Assembly (NCBI GenBank): GCA_044238935.1
Contig: JBIICI010000018.1
Coordinates: forward strand, 1 to 39,268
Source of the DNA: JBIICI01 sp044238935
Lineage (GTDB): Bacteria; Pseudomonadota; Alphaproteobacteria; Micavibrionales; Micavibrionaceae
Reading direction: 5' to 3'
Length of the DNA stretch: 39,268 nt
Shown here: one piece after another, positions 13,509 through 22,729 of the stretch
How positions within the stretch are numbered: the stretch's first letter is position 1
How the letters are laid out: the number at the start of each line of letters is the position of its first letter
The notes under the pieces: model-generated
Seen by the model: the letters and a program-made list of their open reading frames with translations, nothing else
Databases searched by the model: none
Told to the model about the DNA's origin: nothing
Program-made: the position numbers and the translations under genes

Positions 13509-13597
13509 TTTTCATTACTCCTATAATTTTATGCCCCTTTTAGACCATTTACGAACTAAAAACTGGTAATAATTATAGGGGGGATTACCTTTTAAGC

Positions 13598-13772
13598 ATG
13601 GCTCTTGATACTGCCGAAGCTGTGGGTGCCAGCAATGCTGCGGAACAGAAGATAGCATCAGATGGCTGTCCCTCATCGTACCAGTCTTGATTTGATTGCA
13701 GATGCTGCAAATATCCGTGATCCTATTGAAAAATGCGTTGCTATCTATCGAAACGAGAGGCCAGCCTTTTGA
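13598..13772 (+). pseudogene. frameshifted remnant of a small conserved gene
   Basis: An ATG at 13598 opens MALDTAEAVGASNAAEQKIA and then runs out of frame. One base over, the reading continues QMAVPHRTSLDLIADAANIRDPIEK to a TGA at 13770-13772. The two halves join naturally if one base has been lost near 13657. It resembles short alphaproteobacterial hypothetical proteins that begin this way, but most of the gene is missing. The rest of 13509-13907 shows no other gene; the hairpin CAGATT/AATCTG at 13880-13898 just after hsdR could be a weak terminator. Confidence 0.45.
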
Positions 13773-13907
13773 ATAAATACAAAAAACTTATTTGTATTCT
13801 GGTTTATACCCACAAAAGTACCAACAGAATAGAAAGTGAAAGTGTTTTTTGCTCGTTTGAACACGCAATCGTAATTTAGCAGATTTTGTTATAATCTGAT
13901 GCCTATG

Positions 13908-16900
13908 TCATTTGCTCCATGCATTCGATAAAGCTTCGGCTTGTTTTAAAATGAGTTCAACAGCTTCGATAGCTTGATCTGGGGGGTATTTATAGCGCTG
14001 CAAAGTTCGGCGAACCAGAATACGCAATTGTGCCCGCACGCTGTCCCTGACTTGCCAATCAACTGTTGTTGATTTTCTTAATTTTTCTGTGATTTCTATG
14101 GCTATTTTCTTGAGTGTATCATCACCAAGCTCTCTCACTGCGCTCTCATTGTTAGCAAGAGCATCGTAAAAAGCGACTTCATCTGGGTTTAAACCTAAGA
14201 TTTCTTCCCGTTCTAAATCATGCTGGAAATCCTTAGCCATCTGGATGAGTTCTTCGATAACTTGCGCCGTTTCGATCGCCCTGTTCTTATACTTCCGAAG
14301 TGTTTCTTGAAGGCGTTCAGCGTATTTTTTCTCTTGGACAACATTGTTTCTTGTCTTTGATTTGATGCTGTCGCTCAGCAATTTTTCTAAAAGCTCTATT
14401 GCAAGATTTTTCTCAGGCATCTGGCGGACATCTTCAAGAAATTCATGAGACAGAAGGCCAATATTAGGCTTTTTAAGACCACATAGCTCAAATACATCTG
14501 TTACACCCTCCGCAATAACAGCATTATCTAAAATCTGTTTTAATGCCGAATTTTTGTCTTCTTGGCTAAGCTTGCGATCAACCGTTGTAAATTTGCTGAT
14601 AGCGGCTTTTATGGCTGAAAAGAATGCAATTTCTTTACGCAGACCCTTGGCTTCATCAAGTGTACTGCAAAGAGAGTAAGATTTTGTGATAGCAAGAACC
14701 AAATCCAGAAAGCGTTTCTTTCCATCGGTTAGACCTAATATATAGTTTGTGGCAGGGACTAAAATCTTATACGCCTGCGTTTCGTATTCTGAATAATCAA
14801 ACCCACAAGACATATTCGTTTTTGCAAACATACCCCGCACAGCATCCATTTTCTCAAGCAGTACCGAAAACGCTTCTTCAGCGCGTAAGGCAGGCTCACC
14901 CTTGCCTTTGGCGTCTGTGTAGATTTTTAGAGCGTGTTTCAGCTCATTTGCGATACCAATATAATCAACAACAAGTCCGCCCGGTTTGTTTTTGAAAACA
15001 CGGTTAACGCGCGCAATAGCCTGCATGAGGTTGTGGCCTTTCATCGGCTTGTCAACATACATAGTATGACAGCATGGGGCATCAAATCCCGTAAGCCACA
15101 TATCCCGAACAATCACGAGCCTCAGCGGATCATGAACATCCTTAAATCTGGTCTCGAGTCGTTTTTTGGTTTGCTTATTATAAATATGCGGCCTTAATAA
15201 TTCTCGGTCAGAAGCCGACCCCGTCATGATAATCTTTATCGATCCTTTTTCGGGGTCTGTATCGTGCCATTCTGGTTTCAGTGCGATGATTTCATCGTAC
15301 AGATGAACGCAAATTTCACGGCTCATGGCCACGATCATGGCTTTGCCTTCAATAATGGCGTTTCGTGCCTCAAAATGATTGACTATATCTTCTGCCACCT
15401 GTTTTATGCGTGGGTTAGAACCAACCAGCTTTTCAAGACGACTCCATTCCCCCTTTGTTTTTTCACGCGCGCTGAGGTCTTCTTCATCCTCAATAACTTC
15501 GTCGACGTCTTGAGACAGTTTTTCAATCTCAGATCGATTCAGATCCAGCTTCACAAGGCGCGATTCATAATAAATCTCAACAGTTGCGCCGTCATCAACG
15601 GCATCTTTAATATCATAAATTGATACATAATTACCAAATACCGCGCGGGTGTCTTTATCCTCAAAGGAAATCGGTGTCCCAGTAAAGCCTATAAAAGCCG
15701 CATTGGGGATGGCATCGCGCATATGTTTCGCATATCCGAACTTATAGTCTCCATCTTTGTTCAGCTTGGCTTTTAGGCCGTATTGGCTTCGATGCGCTTC
15801 ATCAGAAATCACCACAATATTATGACGGTTGTTTAGAATAGGATGTTGTTCTTCCCCTTCTAACGGTGAGAATTTCTGCACAGTGGTAAATATAATGCCG
15901 CCCGTTTCGCGCTCTGCTAGTAATCGGCGCAGCTCCTCTCGATCATTGGCTTGCACAGGCTGCTGTTTCAAAAGCTCTTGTGCGTTGCCGAATGTTGTAA
16001 ATAACTGCCCATCCAAATCATTTCTATCGGTCACAATCAGCAGGGTAGGATTATTCATTTCCTTTTGCTGGAGCAGCATCCCAGCATAGCAGCACATAGA
16101 GATACTTTTACCTGATCCTTGCGTATGCCATACAACCCCTGCCTTTTTATCACCCCCTGTTTTGGCGGCCTCAACAGTCGCCCTGACAGCCTCCCTCACG
16201 GCGTGGAACTGGTGATATCCTGCGATCTTCTTAATAATCTTTCCATTATCGGATTCAAAAAGCACAAAATAACGCACATAATCAAGGAATAGCGCGTGAT
16301 CAAAGAAACCGCGTACCATGGTTTCAAGCTGCCATTCCACCATGGGTCGGTCATTTTCATCTTTGACGGTGCGCCAAGGCATAAAACGTTCCCGATTGGT
16401 GGTCAGCGACCCAATGCGCGCATGATAACCATCACTAATAATCACGGCCTCGTTATAGATAAACAGGTCAGAAATTTCTTCCTTATATGTTTGAATTTGG
16501 TTATAGGCATCCCAAATATCGCATGTTTCATCGATAGGGCTTTTAAGCTCCAAAACACTTAAAGGGAGCCCATTCACGAAACAAATAATATCAGGACGGC
16601 GGGGCTGCTTGGTGCCCGTGATTGTGAATTGATTGATGGCCTGAAACCTGTTGTTTTTGACATTGTCAAAATCAATCAGCAAAGCATGATCATGCATAAG
16701 CTTTCCATCTTTTTTGAAGGTCACAGGCACACCCTGTAGCAATAGTCGATGAAAATCACGATTATTGGCAATCAGATCAAGACTTTCTGGCTTTTTCAGA
16801 TGCGCGATAACTTGTTCGCTACATTGAGCAGGCAAATGAGGGTTAAGCCGCACAATGGATTGCTCCAAAACAGAGTCTAAAAGAACACCACGATAATCTT

Positions 16901-17009
16901 TGCGCGCAGCCTTTTCTGTTTCCGGTGCAATATTGGGGCCATGTAAGACCTCCCAGCCACATTCACGGAACCAGTCAAGGCATAGGGTTTCTAGTTGGGT
17001 TTCGTTCAT
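13908..17009 (-). CDS. hsdR: type I restriction enzyme R subunit (HsdR)
   Basis: A 1,033-residue protein of normal length for HsdR. The N-terminal nuclease domain includes PDIICFVNGLPLSVLELKSP with the PD...ExK arrangement. The translocase motor follows, with Walker A TQGSGKS near residue 296, the DEAH box (DEAHRSQYG) near 403, FTGTPI and the C-terminal helicase motif QAIARVNRVF. It cleaves unmethylated DNA after ATP-driven translocation in complex with HsdM and HsdS. It is the last gene of the minus-strand operon that begins with hsdM at 22560. All motor and nuclease motifs look intact, so the system is probably active. Confidence 0.95.
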   Translation of the reverse strand: MNETQLETLCLDWFRECGWEVLHGPNIAPETEKAARKDYRGVLLDSVLEQSIVRLNPHLPAQCSEQVIAHLKKPESLDLIANNRDFHRLLLQGVPVTFKKDGKLMHDHALLIDFDNVKNNRFQAINQFTITGTKQPRRPDIICFVNGLPLSVLELKSPIDETCDIWDAYNQIQTYKEEISDLFIYNEAVIISDGYHARIGSLTTNRERFMPWRTVKDENDRPMVEWQLETMVRGFFDHALFLDYVRYFVLFESDNGKIIKKIAGYHQFHAVREAVRATVEAAKTGGDKKAGVVWHTQGSGKSISMCCYAGMLLQQKEMNNPTLLIVTDRNDLDGQLFTTFGNAQELLKQQPVQANDREELRRLLAERETGGIIFTTVQKFSPLEGEEQHPILNNRHNIVVISDEAHRSQYGLKAKLNKDGDYKFGYAKHMRDAIPNAAFIGFTGTPISFEDKDTRAVFGNYVSIYDIKDAVDDGATVEIYYESRLVKLDLNRSEIEKLSQDVDEVIEDEEDLSAREKTKGEWSRLEKLVGSNPRIKQVAEDIVNHFEARNAIIEGKAMIVAMSREICVHLYDEIIALKPEWHDTDPEKGSIKIIMTGSASDRELLRPHIYNKQTKKRLETRFKDVHDPLRLVIVRDMWLTGFDAPCCHTMYVDKPMKGHNLMQAIARVNRVFKNKPGGLVVDYIGIANELKHALKIYTDAKGKGEPALRAEEAFSVLLEKMDAVRGMFAKTNMSCGFDYSEYETQAYKILVPATNYILGLTDGKKRFLDLVLAITKSYSLCSTLDEAKGLRKEIAFFSAIKAAISKFTTVDRKLSQEDKNSALKQILDNAVIAEGVTDVFELCGLKKPNIGLLSHEFLEDVRQMPEKNLAIELLEKLLSDSIKSKTRNNVVQEKKYAERLQETLRKYKNRAIETAQVIEELIQMAKDFQHDLEREEILGLNPDEVAFYDALANNESAVRELGDDTLKKIAIEITEKLRKSTTVDWQVRDSVRAQLRILVRRTLQRYKYPPDQAIEAVELILKQAEALSNAWSK

Positions 17010-17048
17010 CGCTATAAACCTTTTGGCGAAGTATTTACTCGTTATAAA

Positions 17049-18527
17049 TTATTTATCCTTTAAGGGATTGAACTCTAAAATTCCCTTTTCAGTTAATTTT
17101 TCTGCAATCGCTTCAACAGCTCCTACAATAGGAATTCTGTCTCCATGCTTGCCATCAAGCGTAGTCGATGGATTAAATGCTATAGCAATAATAGCTTTTT
17201 CAAGCAGATGCTTCATGAGCTTGTCATCTTGCGTATTCAGTGAGTCGATTTGCATCTTAAAGCTTTGGTAAGATTTGGCTAAAGCTTCTTTATGGGCATA
17301 TTCTTGTTGTAATCGTCTATCTTCACTCCGACGTTTAGATGCAAAAACAGCTAGCCACAAAAGTGGAAGCAGAATCGGTAGCTTATATATAAGGTTAGTA
17401 AAAAGATGCATTGGTTCATTTAAATCAATAAACTCTAACTTCCAAAACTCCATATTTTTAACAATCATAATTACACCAGCTATAAATATTCCAAACAAAG
17501 ATAGATAAAAGATTTTAGAATTCTGGTTTATTGGTGTATTAAAAGAATCTTTCAAGTCTTTATAAGCCGTGGCTAGTCCTGCACTAACAGCACCCGGCAG
17601 GAGACTCTCAATTTCTTCTTCCAAGGTTTTATAAGTTTTTTGATGCGTTTCTTTTAGGTCACTAAGTTCTTGACGTCTCAGTTCCAATTCTTTTTTTAAT
17701 CCACCTTCATGCTGTCCATCCTGCCCATCTTTTCCAAAAATGGTAGTGTAAAATTCTTTTAATTCATCTAATAGCTCTGCCACTGAATCATTGGCGTCTT
17801 CAGCAGCCTTTTTATCTGCCAAGACTCTTTTTTTAGCTTCATCTATTTGCAATATAATGGCGCTTTCTTGCTCATTTCCAGAAGTTAGTTTTTGGTGAAA
17901 ATCTTTGATTTTTGAATGCCAATTATTTGATTCAGAAAAAAGATTTTCCATTTTCTTTTGCAAGGAGAGAGAGCCATCATCGCCAACGAAAAAACTATTT
18001 TCCATTTTTTTGATATTATTTTTCGATGCTTCAATTTCTGCAACAAGAATATCCGCTTGAGCTTTATTGTGTTCTGATTGCGTAATGATAGATTGCACCT
18101 TACCCTCAATAAGGCGCAAATGGTCATTGATTGTTTTTGAATATGTGTTATAAGCCCTCCCAGCAGCCACAGCAGAACTTTTTGAATTTACCACATATGG
18201 CTTTAAATAAGAGAGCAAATTATCAAGATGAATATTCGCATTATTGATATGTTCAATGTTTTTGTTTTCTATATATATGTTTACCTGATTTAAGCAAGGA
18301 TTGATCTGTTCATAAAACTGATTCCAAACATTTTGAGGAACTATCTCTGCATCTACCGCCTCTAAAAGCACATCTAAAAAGGCAATAACTTTTTTCAGTC
18401 GTGCAATTTCTTCTACTGCCGTCACAACAGTTTCATCGTTGGCAGTTAAATTTTCTGTTTGTGCCTTAATTCGCCTCCATTCGTTTTGAAATGCATGATT
18501 TTTAAAATTATCAATCCAGCGGCTCAT
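17049..18527 (-). CDS. coiled-coil membrane protein in the type I restriction operon
   Basis: A 492-residue protein. Roughly residues 1-310 are charged and helical with long coiled-coil stretches (EIEASKNNIKKMEN, KKELELRRQELSDLKE). Two transmembrane segments follow near residues 337-355 (FYLSLFGIFIAGVIMIV) and 378-400 (LPILLPLLWLAVFA), then a basic, helical cytoplasmic tail. It overlaps hsdS by one base and is followed by hsdR after 39 bases, so it is fully embedded in the operon. It is not a standard type I subunit. A membrane-anchored sensor or effector tied to the restriction complex is a possible role, but that is inference. I do not recognise a named family. Confidence 0.75.
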   Translation of the reverse strand: MSRWIDNFKNHAFQNEWRRIKAQTENLTANDETVVTAVEEIARLKKVIAFLDVLLEAVDAEIVPQNVWNQFYEQINPCLNQVNIYIENKNIEHINNANIHLDNLLSYLKPYVVNSKSSAVAAGRAYNTYSKTINDHLRLIEGKVQSIITQSEHNKAQADILVAEIEASKNNIKKMENSFFVGDDGSLSLQKKMENLFSESNNWHSKIKDFHQKLTSGNEQESAIILQIDEAKKRVLADKKAAEDANDSVAELLDELKEFYTTIFGKDGQDGQHEGGLKKELELRRQELSDLKETHQKTYKTLEEEIESLLPGAVSAGLATAYKDLKDSFNTPINQNSKIFYLSLFGIFIAGVIMIVKNMEFWKLEFIDLNEPMHLFTNLIYKLPILLPLLWLAVFASKRRSEDRRLQQEYAHKEALAKSYQSFKMQIDSLNTQDDKLMKHLLEKAIIAIAFNPSTTLDGKHGDRIPIVGAVEAIAEKLTEKGILEFNPLKDK

Positions 18528-19900
18528 TATACGGTCTCCTTCAAAAAATTAAATTTTCCTTCAATCTGTAATTCACCAGAAAGCAGTTTAGGCAACAGCC
18601 CATCTCGAATTTCAGTTAGAGATAAAATTTCAAAAGATGAATTCTCTATCATTCTATCAAGATCGGAGCATTTTAATATGAATTGTTCTTGCAATGGCTT
18701 AGATGGTTCCAAAATAGAAATATTTTTTAAGTCTTTTTGGTTAATGGATCCAAAAACTGTCCCGCTCCCATTAAAACGATCCAACTCTCCTTTAATGCTG
18801 TTTATTTGATAATAGCTATAAGTTGTGCTTTCATTTCTATGTTTTAGGGCTGACAAGCCCCGACCAATACAGCAATCATCTAGCGCGATGTTCATATCGC
18901 CTACTGGCGCCCTTACACTCAACAAAATATCTCCTGCTGTCGCCATTCTTTTGGGGGCTGTTGTATGCATTCTAGGGCTTGGAAATCTCCATCCAAACTC
19001 TGCGCGCCCTTGGTAAAAGAGTGTCCCATCTTTATTTTCGTTGTATGTATCGCCGCTGGGAGATTGCCCCATTATTACATTGTAACATTCATCAATCTTT
19101 TTCACTTCCCACCCATCGGGAATATCGCCGAGGGGGGAGGGGGTGAAGAATGAGGGGAAAGCATCGGCGGTGGAGGCGAGATCGGCGTAGATATCTGGGT
19201 TTTCGGTTTTTAGGGTTTGCAGGTCTTCGGTGGATTTGCCGCTGATGGCTTGCATGGCGGCAAGGCGGGCGGCGTCGATGCTGCCGCCATTTTCCAGCAC
19301 CTCAACTTTTGCACGGACAGGATCAAAATCCACAAACCAGCTTTTAAATATCGCCTGCGCCATCCCCTCCAGCGTTTCATTCATCCGTCGGTTATTTTCG
19401 ATTTTGTCGTCTAATGATTTAAGAACCCGGCCTATATGCTGCCTGTCCTCTTTTTCAGGAAAAGGATATTCAAATTCTGCTAGTGCCTGCCATGGAACTC
19501 TTTGGCGACCGGACGTTCCTTCCATACGTGCTGTTGCATATGATCTAAATTCTGGTAGGCGTGCTATGTAATAGACAAACTCTTCATCATATTCTGGCTC
19601 TTTTGCAGCCATAACAATGAATTCTGTTGATCCGTGACCAACAGCTTCAGATAGGAGCGATGAAACCTTTGCCGTCTTTCCGTTCTCCAAGCAAGGAGTT
19701 ATTCTTGCAAAGAGTGTATCTCCATTCTTAAACTTCGCCCCTCCGCCGCTAAATTCCTTGTATAAGACTTGGTTTACATCACGCCCATCAATAGGCAAAG
19801 AGGCCATATCAATAAATGGGGCAATAGAATCGCGCCTGATTTTTCGAGAGGGATTGAAATCTACTATTTCAGTAATTTTTCTTTTATTACCGCTACTCAT
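18527..19900 (-). CDS. hsdS: type I restriction specificity subunit (HsdS)
   Basis: A 457-residue protein with the usual two target-recognition domains, each followed by a helical spacer. The first half ends near EKEDRQHIGRVLKSLDDKIENNRRMNETLEGMAQAIFKSWFVDFDP. The second half begins at PDGWEVKKIDE and ends LTEIRDGLLPKLLSGEL. I chose the ATG at 19900 because it overlaps the stop of the upstream gene (ATGA) and has AGGA eight bases before it; an ATG at 19918 would put that ribosome site inside the gene. HsdS sets the DNA sequence recognised by both the methylase and the restriction complex. The recognised sequence cannot be read from the protein. Confidence 0.93.
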   Translation of the reverse strand: MSSGNKRKITEIVDFNPSRKIRRDSIAPFIDMASLPIDGRDVNQVLYKEFSGGGAKFKNGDTLFARITPCLENGKTAKVSSLLSEAVGHGSTEFIVMAAKEPEYDEEFVYYIARLPEFRSYATARMEGTSGRQRVPWQALAEFEYPFPEKEDRQHIGRVLKSLDDKIENNRRMNETLEGMAQAIFKSWFVDFDPVRAKVEVLENGGSIDAARLAAMQAISGKSTEDLQTLKTENPDIYADLASTADAFPSFFTPSPLGDIPDGWEVKKIDECYNVIMGQSPSGDTYNENKDGTLFYQGRAEFGWRFPSPRMHTTAPKRMATAGDILLSVRAPVGDMNIALDDCCIGRGLSALKHRNESTTYSYYQINSIKGELDRFNGSGTVFGSINQKDLKNISILEPSKPLQEQFILKCSDLDRMIENSSFEILSLTEIRDGLLPKLLSGELQIEGKFNFLKETV

Positions 19901-20820
19901 TGAATGTTTCCTCCCCATAGGTCATCCATAGGAGTTCTGCTCGGCAATTGGAATTTTGTGCCTGTCGGTAATACGGCTGGCATGGATGAAATCTCATGAG
20001 AATTAAATTTGAAAACCGTTTCAACGGTTGTTTCTTTTTTCTCAACCTCACCGTTTCGTTCTTGCTTTTTATATTCGACCAGAATTTGAAGAATGTCACT
20101 TTTATCAGATTGTCTGATTGGATATTGACCGTTCAGAACCCCATTTTTGAATGACTCATCATGCATATAGGCAGAAATCTTTTGCCCTGTAACCGTGTCT
20201 TCAAAATCCCATTGCAGCTTTTTGTCTTCTGTCACTGGCGAAATGAGGACAGCATCATAGACAACAAAATCTGAATCGAGTTCTCGTACACGATCTTTGG
20301 ATATATGATTCTTGAAATTAGCACGTTTTATAGCAAAATTATTGCTGCGGTCAAAGCCAATGCCATTTATATCTTTATTGTCTTGGCATGAACGATAAAA
20401 GTCACTTTTTGCCTTATATGCGCGATCTAAATTAATCTTGCGAGGAATTGCGCATTCCAGCTCATCAACTTCTTTTGAAAAGAATCCTACGGTTAGATCT
20501 CTTAATGCGGCAATGTGTTGGCTAGCATAATAAGAAGGCTCATGTCCTGTGAGTGCCTTAAATGCCCCCTCCACGTAATCCTCTGTAATTGGCACTATAA
20601 CCACATTGGCAACTAGCGTCAAAAATCCTATAGTCTTTAGAAGAGTTCCTGTCTCGGGTGGAAGGACGACTAATTGGTACTTTAGAAAACCACCAAAAAT
20701 TTCTTTATTTAGATTATCTATGATTTTATGCGCGGCATTTGATGCTGTGGTAAAGTCATTCATTGGAATGAAATGTTCAATGACGTCATAATGAATATGG
20801 AATGGGATAGGAGAAGTCAT
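19897..20820 (-). CDS. hypothetical protein between hsdM and hsdS
   Basis: A 307-residue soluble-looking protein with one moderately hydrophobic stretch near residues 55-85 (LVVLPPETGTLLKTIGFLTLVANVVIVP). The middle is rich in charged residues, and the segment around residues 205-265 has beta-rich, OB- or barrel-like alternation (WDFEDTVTGQKISAYMHD, DILQILVEYKK). It follows hsdM after 18 bases and overlaps hsdS by four, so the three are surely co-transcribed. No catalytic motif or named family is seen. Its fixed place inside the operon suggests a partner or regulator of the restriction system, for example an accessory effector; this is inference. Confidence 0.7.
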   Translation of the reverse strand: MTSPIPFHIHYDVIEHFIPMNDFTTASNAAHKIIDNLNKEIFGGFLKYQLVVLPPETGTLLKTIGFLTLVANVVIVPITEDYVEGAFKALTGHEPSYYASQHIAALRDLTVGFFSKEVDELECAIPRKINLDRAYKAKSDFYRSCQDNKDINGIGFDRSNNFAIKRANFKNHISKDRVRELDSDFVVYDAVLISPVTEDKKLQWDFEDTVTGQKISAYMHDESFKNGVLNGQYPIRQSDKSDILQILVEYKKQERNGEVEKKETTVETVFKFNSHEISSMPAVLPTGTKFQLPSRTPMDDLWGGNIQ

Positions 20821-20838
20821 TACCTGTCCTCACTTTTC

Positions 20839-22560
20839 TTAGAAACCATATCCCAACCCCGCCAAATTCTTTTTAATCTCCGCCTCCAGTCTGTCGCCTT
20901 CGGCGAATTGATCTTTGAGTTGGGCGGTCAGGCGCGCCATTTTCTCTGTGAACGGCTCATTGTCTTCTTCCTGATCGGCTGATCCCACATAGCGGCCCGG
21001 TGTTAGAACAAAATCATTTTTGGTCATATCTTCGATTTTTGCAGAGAAGCAGAAGCCTTTTTCATCCGCATACGCGCCGCCCTCGGTTTGCCAAGCATGG
21101 AACGTATCAACGATCTTTGCGATATCTTCGGCTGTGAAATCCCTTAAGACGCGGTCTTTCATAAAGCCAAGATTGCGCGCATCAATGAAAAGCGTTTCAC
21201 CGCTGCGGTTTCGTTTGGTTTCATCCAGCCTGAGACCATTTGTTTTATCTTTGGTCAAGAACCAGATACAGGCTGGAATTTGCGTGTTTGTAAAAAGTTG
21301 CCCCGGCAATGCCACCATACATTCGATCAGATCCTTTTCGATCAGGTTTTTGCGGATATCGCCCTCATTGTTTGTGTTGGAGCTCATGGAGCCGTTGGCA
21401 AGCAACAGCGCCATCGAACCCGTGGGGGCGAGGTGATAAAGCATATGCTGCATCCAGCCGAAGTTGGCGTTGCCTTGCGGCGGTGTGCCATATTTCCAGC
21501 GCGCGTCGCCCTCCAGCTTTGGGTGCCACCAATCCTTGATATTAAAGGGCGGGTTTGCCATGACGTAATCGGCACGCAAATCGGGGTGTTGGTCATCGAG
21601 GAACGTATCGGCGTTTTTCTTGCCGAAGTTAAAATCAATACCCCGAATGACCATGTTCATGGCGGCCAGTTTCCAAGTTGTGGGGTTCGCTTCTTGACCG
21701 TACACGGAAATCTGTTTTTTCTGTTCGGATGCTTTATAGTGCTTTTGCTTTGAATGTTCATCAATAAAACGGTCAGTGGACACAAAAAAGCCCCCTGATC
21801 CCATGGCTGGGTCATACACGCGGCCATTATAAGGTTCCAGCATTTCAATAATCAGCGTGACGATGCTTTTTGGGGTGTAATATTGCCCGCCTTGTTTGCC
21901 TTCAGCCAATGCAAACTGACCAAGAAAATACTCATAAACATGACCGAGTATATCCTTGCTGTGCAGGCTCAGGCGCTCACCTTTATAGACAGGATTTGAG
22001 AAGCTGGTGTCAGAAAACGCGTTGATTAGACCGGTGAGTTTTTCATTTTCCAGTTGGTATTGGCTGATTCGATTCAGAATGCCCTTGAGTTTCTGGTTCT
22101 CTTTTTCGATTTCATCAAGGGCGTTATCAATAAGCCACGATATAGAACGCAGCTTGACATCGTTTCCTTGCGCATCTTGCCACAGAACGCTGCCGATGGG
22201 CAGGGCGGCGGTTTCTTGCAGATATTTCCACCGCGCGTGTGGTGGTACCCAGATGACATTTTTTTCCTGATAATATTCCAACAGTTCCAGTTCGCTCTCA
22301 ATGGCCTGTGCGTATTCGGCATCGCTATTGTAATCTTCGCGGGGCAGGTGATAGATATTGTCGGCGCGGTTGTCTTGGAACAGTTTTCGCAGTTCTTGCT
22401 GCCGCTCTTCAAATGAATCTGAAACATATTTCAAGAAAATTAGGCCAAGGGCGATATGTTTATAATTCGCCGCATCCATGCTGGAGCGCATCTTATCGGC
22501 AGCTTTCCAGAGTTTATCGTCCAGATCTTTTAGAAATTCTCTTTCTGCGTCTGCGTTCAT
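20839..22560 (-). CDS. hsdM: type I restriction-modification DNA methyltransferase (HsdM)
   Basis: A 573-residue N6-adenine methyltransferase. The N-terminal helical HsdM domain includes WKAADKMRSSMDAANYKHIA. The S-adenosylmethionine motif DPAMGSGGFF is near residues 248-257, and the catalytic NPPF is near 334. GGQYYTPKSIVTLI is the usual stretch before the catalytic core. It methylates the host site so that HsdR does not cut it. It is the first gene of the minus-strand operon, with AAGGA about ten bases before its ATG, and is divergent from the STAND-type gene at 22730. The 169 bases between them must hold both promoters; an inverted repeat GTTCC/GGAAC (22664-22679) there could be an operator. 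Confidence 0.95.
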   Translation of the reverse strand: MNADAEREFLKDLDDKLWKAADKMRSSMDAANYKHIALGLIFLKYVSDSFEERQQELRKLFQDNRADNIYHLPREDYNSDAEYAQAIESELELLEYYQEKNVIWVPPHARWKYLQETAALPIGSVLWQDAQGNDVKLRSISWLIDNALDEIEKENQKLKGILNRISQYQLENEKLTGLINAFSDTSFSNPVYKGERLSLHSKDILGHVYEYFLGQFALAEGKQGGQYYTPKSIVTLIIEMLEPYNGRVYDPAMGSGGFFVSTDRFIDEHSKQKHYKASEQKKQISVYGQEANPTTWKLAAMNMVIRGIDFNFGKKNADTFLDDQHPDLRADYVMANPPFNIKDWWHPKLEGDARWKYGTPPQGNANFGWMQHMLYHLAPTGSMALLLANGSMSSNTNNEGDIRKNLIEKDLIECMVALPGQLFTNTQIPACIWFLTKDKTNGLRLDETKRNRSGETLFIDARNLGFMKDRVLRDFTAEDIAKIVDTFHAWQTEGGAYADEKGFCFSAKIEDMTKNDFVLTPGRYVGSADQEEDNEPFTEKMARLTAQLKDQFAEGDRLEAEIKKNLAGLGYGF

Positions 22561-22729
22561 GCTGGCTTTTATCCTTTTGGCCTTTGCTTATGTTCAATAA
22601 TTTCATTTTATGAGTAAAAATCGCAATAGTTGAGAAAATAATGGAATTTTACTAAACAATCAAGTTCCTTTGATGGAACAAATATTTTATGATTTATCAA
22701 TAACAAAAATGATTCTGTAGGCTGCTACC

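Noticed and set aside
14747..16562. Several plus-strand open frames of 80-120 codons across hsdR
   Set aside because: They are antisense to a well-supported HsdR gene with intact motifs and show no domains of their own. The same applies to antisense frames over hsdM, hsdS and the nuo genes.
22664..22679. GTTCC/GGAAC inverted repeat as an operator between hsdM and the STAND gene
   Set aside because: Five-base arms are too short to support a separate feature; mentioned only as a possibility under hsdM.
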